Positions 31,933-35,667 of a stretch of DNA of 35,667 nt are shown here, piece by piece (position 1 is the stretch's first letter; each line of letters opens with the position of its first letter). The notes beneath the pieces were generated by a model that was not told the origin of the DNA, ran no database searches, and saw only the letters and a list, made by a program, of their open reading frames with translations. The stretch is taken from NCBI GenBank assembly GCA_945865295.1, contig CAMBDE010000017.1, positions 1 to 35,667 on the forward strand, in the 5' to 3' direction. Position numbers and translations under genes: made by a program. Origin of the DNA: Chitinophaga pinensis. GTDB taxonomy: Bacteria; Bacteroidota; Bacteroidia; Chitinophagales; Chitinophagaceae.

Positions 31933-33450
31933 TTATAATTTAGTTGTTTTATAAATCTTAACCGTTCCATCATTCTCGTTGCTCGTAACAATTAAACTTT
32001 GATTAATTGGACTTTTTGATGCAGGTATGAATAAAAGACCTTCTGGGGCATCACCTGTTTTATACATTTTAATAAATACTGGTGCAGTTGGAATGGTAAT
32101 ATCATAAATGGCAAATGCATCAGCTCTTTCCAATCCAATAATAGCAATGTTTTTACTACCAACTCTTCCAATACATACAGACTCTGGCTCAACTGACTTA
32201 TCGTCACTTCTAGTATCATCGTAAATTGCTAAATCCTTTGCTTTAATATCTAGTTCGTTTTTGCTATCAAAAACTTGGCTACCTGTGGTCGCGTTCCAAA
32301 CACTAAATGATCTACCGCCTAAGGAGTATAAAGCATCAAAATCACCATCCCCATCTGTATCACCTAATGTAGTTGTAATATTCAATCTACCTAATACTGC
32401 ATCTGTTTTAAGTGTTGTCGCAGTTGGAAAATTTGTTGCATCCAAACTAACTGCACTTACTCTTTTCATTTCGGTAAATGCCGTATATTCTCTAGAATCA
32501 CCTTCGTTTGCTGTAAATAAATATGGTGTTCCATTGTAATTGAAATAGGCAATCGCATCAGGCATATATACACCAAATACTTTTGAAAAATTTCCAAATT
32601 CAATTTTACTATCTCTATCACTAACATCAACTGCATTTGCTGCTAATGAGTAGTCTTTAAATCCAAGTGGCGTAATTTTTTTAATGGTTGCAGTTATTAA
32701 ATCTATTTCGGCAATCGCATTATTTTCCTGAAGGGTAACGTATGCAGTTTTTGAATCATCAGAAACAGTTACATATTCAGGTTCAATATCTTTAACGAAA
32801 TTTTTACCAGGTCCAAAGATTCTAAAACCTTTTGAAGTTAAAGTAGTTAATTGGCTTTCGAAAGATGCAAAATTTAAAGTAGTTACTGAATAATCAGATA
32901 CTTTAATAATTGAAACACTTCCTTCTGGGTCATTCAGGTAATCATTACTTGGCTCACCTTCATTTGCAGAAATGATATAATTGCCATCTGGACTAAAAGT
33001 AACCATATCCGGAAGTGCACCTACATTGATTGACTTGATTTCTGCATAAGTTGAGGTATTAAAAACAACAATTTTACCCGCAGCCTGCTTATTAGTAGAT
33101 TCGATTGCTGCTGCTAATTTACCATTACTTACTGCAACGCTATTTACATAGCCACCGTAAGGAAGCATACTAATAGATTTTATGACAGTAACTAGCGCAG
33201 GATTGCTCATGTCTAATACGTCAACTTTATTTTCAGTGCCATTATTTACAGCAAACAATCTATCCGTTGTTGGGTCAAAAGCAGTAATTTCTGCAGCACC
33301 AGAGCCGCCTAAACTGATAGATGCTATTTCTGTATAGCCACTTAGATCCTCATTCTGCGTGTTTTCCAATGGTGGAGCAATATCTTCTTTACGGCAAGAA
33401 AATATAGTGACTGTAATCAACAATAGATAAAGGAATTTGAGTTGCTTCAT
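31933..33450 (-). CDS. Choice-of-anchor I family beta-propeller lipoprotein
   Basis: 505 residues with a lipobox (TIFSC, Cys19). The rest is a beta-propeller with YncE-like blades (ITAFDPTTDRLFAVNNGTENKVDVLD split over two strands, FSPDGNYIISANEGEPSND, VTVSDDSKTAYVTLQENNA). NEGEP, the TANEGDSREY block and GLERADAFAIYDI are typical of the choice-of-anchor I family. DTDGDGDFD is an EF-hand-like calcium loop. Relatives in other phyla carry varied C-terminal anchors; here the lipid replaces them. Some relatives are annotated alkaline phosphatase-like, but I see no catalytic evidence. It lies at the membrane or cell surface. It is monocistronic, between the terminator at 31866-31901 and a 170-bp upstream gap. 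Confidence 0.85.
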   Translation of the reverse strand: MKQLKFLYLLLITVTIFSCRKEDIAPPLENTQNEDLSGYTEIASISLGGSGAAEITAFDPTTDRLFAVNNGTENKVDVLDMSNPALVTVIKSISMLPYGGYVNSVAVSNGKLAAAIESTNKQAAGKIVVFNTSTYAEIKSINVGALPDMVTFSPDGNYIISANEGEPSNDYLNDPEGSVSIIKVSDYSVTTLNFASFESQLTTLTSKGFRIFGPGKNFVKDIEPEYVTVSDDSKTAYVTLQENNAIAEIDLITATIKKITPLGFKDYSLAANAVDVSDRDSKIEFGNFSKVFGVYMPDAIAYFNYNGTPYLFTANEGDSREYTAFTEMKRVSAVSLDATNFPTATTLKTDAVLGRLNITTTLGDTDGDGDFDALYSLGGRSFSVWNATTGSQVFDSKNELDIKAKDLAIYDDTRSDDKSVEPESVCIGRVGSKNIAIIGLERADAFAIYDITIPTAPVFIKMYKTGDAPEGLLFIPASKSPINQSLIVTSNENDGTVKIYKTTKL

Positions 33451-33555
33451 ATTTAATTTTTATCTGTGAAAATCGAAGCTAATTATTACCAATACGTTAA
33501 CTCATTATTAATTTAAAGTTAACAAGGTGCTTATTTATAAAGGCCAGAAATAAAA

Positions 33556-33585
33556 AACCACCTATGAGTTGAATCATAAGTGGTT
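33556..33585 (-). terminator. Terminator of the SPFH gene
   Basis: Stem AACCACCTATGA / TCATAAGTGGTT with one mismatch and a 6-nt loop. On the minus strand it is followed by TTTTTTATTT. It lies 36 bp beyond the SPFH stop. Confidence 0.8.
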
Positions 33586-33620
33586 GATATATAATTTGGT
33601 CCATCCTAGTTTCTAGTAGT

Positions 33621-34541
33621 CTATAAATTTTCCTTCTTAGTAATTAATCCCATCATTTGCTTCATAGTCTTATCCATCCCGTCTGGGCTACCATCTAAAA
33701 ATATTACATTGCCTTTACCATATTCTGCAAAATTCTTAATGGCTTCGGTCCACATACTAAATAAAATCACATTGGTATCTAAATTTGCTTGTTTCATCTC
33801 CTCAGCTGCTTCTGTCATACCCTTAGCCACTTCTTGTCTGAATAGGGCAACACCTTGTCCTCTTAATTGAGCCGCTTCCTTCTCTGCTTGTGCAGATATT
33901 TTGATTGAGTTACCTTCCGCTTCGGCAGCTTTCGTTTTTGTAATTAATAAAGCCTGTCCTTCGTTTTCCGCAGCCGCCTTTAAATTATTACTAGCAACCA
34001 CCTTACTCATACTATCCATCACCACTTGATCAAATGTGATGTCATTAATTTGAAGGTCTTGCAAATGGTATCCCCATTCTTCCAAACTATTATCAATCTG
34101 TTCTTTTACAAAATCAACAATTTCCCTTCTTGCTGTTAAAACCTCTGCTTGTCTTTTTGTAGCCACATAGGCTCTAATACTTCCCTCAACTGTTCTAACA
34201 AGGGCCTGCATCAAATCTTTATTACTAATAAATTTAAAAGCAACCTTTTTTACTGTTTCTTCCTCAGAGTTTTGAACAGAGTACAATAACATACTCTTAA
34301 AGTAAACATTCGCTTGATCAATGGTTACCGCCTGAAATTCCAGTTCAATACTTTGATTTTGAATGCTGACTCTTCTAAAAATGCTTTCTACAAAAGGGAT
34401 CTTAAATCTTAAACCTGGAAGCATGATTCTTTGATACTTACCAAACATGGTGATGATGGCGATGGTACCTTGATTAACAACCACGACGCTAAAAAATAGC
34501 AATGTTAAGATGGATATACCGATGACTAAAAATTGGAGCAT
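33621..34541 (-). CDS. SPFH/Band 7 (stomatin-prohibitin-like) membrane protein
   Basis: 306 residues. One N-terminal transmembrane helix (~2-23) is followed by the SPFH domain (VNQGTIAIITMFGKYQRIM, LPGLRFKIPFVE, ~25-190), then an Ala/Glu/Lys-rich coiled coil (AAAENEGQALLITKTKAAEAEG in two parts, ~190-250) and a short C-terminal tail (DGMDKTMKQMMGL). Such proteins form large ring or cage oligomers at membranes and organise microdomains or regulate proteases. No NfeD or protease partner gene is adjacent. The upstream gap to 34727 holds TAACTTTG on the minus strand (34659-34666), an exact -7 match but 118 bp from the ATG, so its relevance is uncertain. Confidence 0.88.
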   Translation of the reverse strand: MLQFLVIGISILTLLFFSVVVVNQGTIAIITMFGKYQRIMLPGLRFKIPFVESIFRRVSIQNQSIELEFQAVTIDQANVYFKSMLLYSVQNSEEETVKKVAFKFISNKDLMQALVRTVEGSIRAYVATKRQAEVLTARREIVDFVKEQIDNSLEEWGYHLQDLQINDITFDQVVMDSMSKVVASNNLKAAAENEGQALLITKTKAAEAEGNSIKISAQAEKEAAQLRGQGVALFRQEVAKGMTEAAEEMKQANLDTNVILFSMWTEAIKNFAEYGKGNVIFLDGSPDGMDKTMKQMMGLITKKENL

Positions 34542-34727
34542 AAAAAACAGTTTAATAAATTAAATTTTATAGGTTTTCCATCCACATATTAGGCAGAAAT
34601 GTTGGATAAACCATACCCAGATTCGATTTATTAAAATAGTTTAATTGAACTTGTAATTCAAAGTTATTCCCCTTGCCAGCCTTCCCTTTTCTTAAGATTT
34701 TCAATATGGGCTATTTGAGGCTATCAT

Positions 34728-35192
34728 TTATTTAGTAGCTAAAGGTAAATCAGAATTATAGATATCTCTGTGGAACATCAATTTACCGTCTACTCTTTTC
34801 CAAAGGATCATATATTTTCCTTTGTCAGCTGGAGTACCATCTTTTGTAAAAAGTTCATACTTACCTTCTTCTGTCACATAATTCTCATCCCCCCAAACTT
34901 CTACTGTAGTTAATTTTGCAGAACCAATACCTGCATTTAAATCTTTAGAAATCTTACTTATTAATGCAGTTCTACCTTCAACTGTTGGTGCATTTGGATT
35001 CATCCATTTTGTATCTGTTGTGTAAAGGCTAGCGAATCCAACTGAATCTGATTTGCTAACAGCCGTTTCAAAGGCCAAATTTACTGCAGCAATTTCTTGT
35101 TTTGCAGATTCTAAATCAAATGCCGGTTTTGTTTCTGATTTGCATGCAAATAAACTAGATGCAATCAAAGCTGAGAAAAGTAATTTTTTCAT
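34728..35192 (-). CDS. NTF2-like (SnoaL/DUF4440-type) lipoprotein
   Basis: 154 residues with a lipobox (LFAC, Cys17). The NTF2-like pattern is clear: helix LESAKQEIAAVNLAFETAVSKSDS in two parts, FASLYTTDTKWMNPNAPTVEGRTALISKI, then strands TTVEVWGDENYVTEEGKYEL, KYMILWKRVDGKLMFHRDIYN. This is the form of DUF4440/SnoaL-like proteins, for which no common reaction exists. Operator D lies 71 bp from the ATG and is shared with the divergent NTF2-like gene at 35360. On this side I do not see the TA element at the 42-bp position, so regulation from the operator is less certain than on the other side. Confidence 0.82.
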   Translation of the reverse strand: MKKLLFSALIASSLFACKSETKPAFDLESAKQEIAAVNLAFETAVSKSDSVGFASLYTTDTKWMNPNAPTVEGRTALISKISKDLNAGIGSAKLTTVEVWGDENYVTEEGKYELFTKDGTPADKGKYMILWKRVDGKLMFHRDIYNSDLPLATK

Positions 35193-35262
35193 AGTTTTTT
35201 ATTTTTTAGATACGTAAGAAACTCCATTTATCCCCCTAAACTATATAATTATCTTATTTATT

Positions 35263-35287
35263 TGTTCCTTCTTAGGATTTTGGAACA
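35263..35287. promoter_or_regulatory. Palindromic operator, copy D
   Basis: Perfect TGTTCC-N13-GGAACA between two divergent NTF2-like lipoprotein genes, 71 bp from the minus-strand ATG and 73 bp from the plus-strand ATG. TAG sits at spacer positions 5-7, as in copies B and C. It lies 20 kb from the copies beside the regulator gene. Confidence 0.78.
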
Positions 35288-35304
35288 ACATTTCTTGATT
35301 TAGA

Positions 35305-35336
35305 TGCATTTATTTAATGACCACATGATAAATTCA
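35305..35336 (+). promoter_or_regulatory. Probable promoter of the partial NTF2-like gene
   Basis: TGCATTT at 35305 and TAAATTCA at 35329, exactly 42 bp beyond the operator edge, as in the two paralogous promoters. The -7 element is weak by consensus, which would fit an activated promoter. Confidence 0.38.
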
Positions 35337-35359
35337 TGGTTCAAATTAAAAACCAAATT

Positions 35360-35667
35360 ATGAAAAAAGTATTCCTATTTGTACTTGTAGCAGCTTCATT
35401 GGTTGCTTGTACTAATGCTGAAACAAAGACAACTGAAACTGTTGAAGCTACAACAGAAAAAGTTGAACATCTTTACAAGCCAACTTATACCGACAACTTT
35501 AAGATGGGTGATCAAAAAAATGTATTAATGGCTGAACAATTTCACAAATCAATATTTGAGAAAGACTTTAAAGCTGTTGCAGAGATGATGTCAGATACAG
35601 CAACTTATAACGTTGAAGATGGATCAGTATTAAAAGGAAAGGCTGCAATCATGGAATTCGTGGAAAA
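35360..35667 (+). CDS. NTF2-like lipoprotein, 3' end cut by the window
   Basis: The frame opens at ATG 35360 and runs off the right edge (102 codons seen). The lipoprotein signal peptide has lipobox LVAC (Cys17), followed by a Thr/Glu-rich linker and then an NTF2-like start: a helix VLMAEQFHKSIFEKDFKAVAEMMSD in two parts, TATYNVEDGSVLKGKAAIMEFV. The pattern of helix, short strand and G-K-A helix is the same as in the gene at 15479. The promoter and 5' leader also resemble that gene (GTTCAAATT followed by an A-run). It is divergent from the lipoprotein gene at 34728 across operator D. Confidence 0.75.
   Translation, partial: MKKVFLFVLVAASLVACTNAETKTTETVEATTEKVEHLYKPTYTDNFKMGDQKNVLMAEQFHKSIFEKDFKAVAEMMSDTATYNVEDGSVLKGKAAIMEFVE

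Noticed and set aside
1..35667. CRISPR arrays, tRNA/rRNA genes, insertion sequences, prophage or defence genes
   Set aside because: Looked for on both strands; no regularly spaced repeats, no transposase, integrase or nuclease-defence domains and no tRNA-like cloverleaf were found.

Overview
This 35.7-kb window comes from an AT-rich member of the Bacteroidota, most likely a Chitinophagaceae-type bacterium. The evidence is a type IX secretion cargo with a CHU_C sorting domain beside a PorP/SprF partner, a TonB receptor paired with a HmuY lipoprotein, many short lipoprotein signal peptides, DUF47-PiT phosphate genes, several TAnnTTTG-like -7 promoter elements, and no strong Shine-Dalgarno sequences. 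Genes are tightly packed. Two convergent pairs share a 4-bp TTAA for both stop codons. I see no tRNA, rRNA, CRISPR array, transposase or phage gene, so this looks like chromosomal backbone.

Layout. 1-271: C-terminal end of an M24 metallopeptidase. 428-2810 (-): PiT phosphate transporter with its DUF47 partner, behind a leader holding two hairpins. 3126-4532: a single-pass membrane protein with a kelch-like outer part and an unrecognised cytoplasmic domain. 4627-7381: heme uptake pair (TonB receptor, HmuY). 7368-10095: DUF4442 hotdog protein, vSGLT-like Na+/sugar symporter, small membrane protein. 10196-12561: Tat-exported HisC-like aminotransferase, CDGSH protein, exported class II cyclic-nucleotide phosphodiesterase. 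12689-15997: NTF2-like exported proteins, a duplicated-domain lipoprotein and a membrane-bound AraC regulator. 16209-21287: giant PKD/CHU_C adhesin-like protein with its PorP/SprF partner. 21383-23547: threonine-to-glycine pathway (SDR threonine dehydrogenase, Kbl). 23681-25525: fasciclin protein and a three-gene operon of uncharacterised membrane proteins, one only 31 residues long. 25601-27226: GapN-like dehydrogenase. 27298-31825: periplasmic redox cluster (Rieske, b561-like, YceI, YHYH, MORN lipoprotein, SCO). 31933-34541: choice-of-anchor I beta-propeller lipoprotein and an SPFH protein. 34728-35667: divergent pair of NTF2-like lipoproteins, the second cut by the window end.

The most striking observation is a repeated palindromic operator, TGTTCC-N13-GGAACA. 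It occurs four times, always with exactly 13 bp between the arms (12593-12617, 14409-14433, 15380-15404, 35263-35287); only the first copy has one mismatch. It lies upstream of every NTF2-like gene in the window and of the membrane-bound AraC regulator. At the three plus-strand NTF2-like genes the operator edge is 72-75 bp from the ATG, and a TA-start -7-like element begins exactly 42 bp downstream of it. At the regulator gene the operator overlaps the predicted core promoter, which suggests autorepression. This looks like an undescribed regulon: a membrane AraC-type sensor controlling a family of small secreted NTF2-fold proteins, with members at two sites 20 kb apart.

A second candidate system is the Rieske / b561-like / YceI / YHYH / SCO cluster. 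It contains a YceJ-YceI-like gene pair, a Rieske protein with an unusual C-x5-H second ligand loop, and a further inverted repeat at the YHYH promoter.
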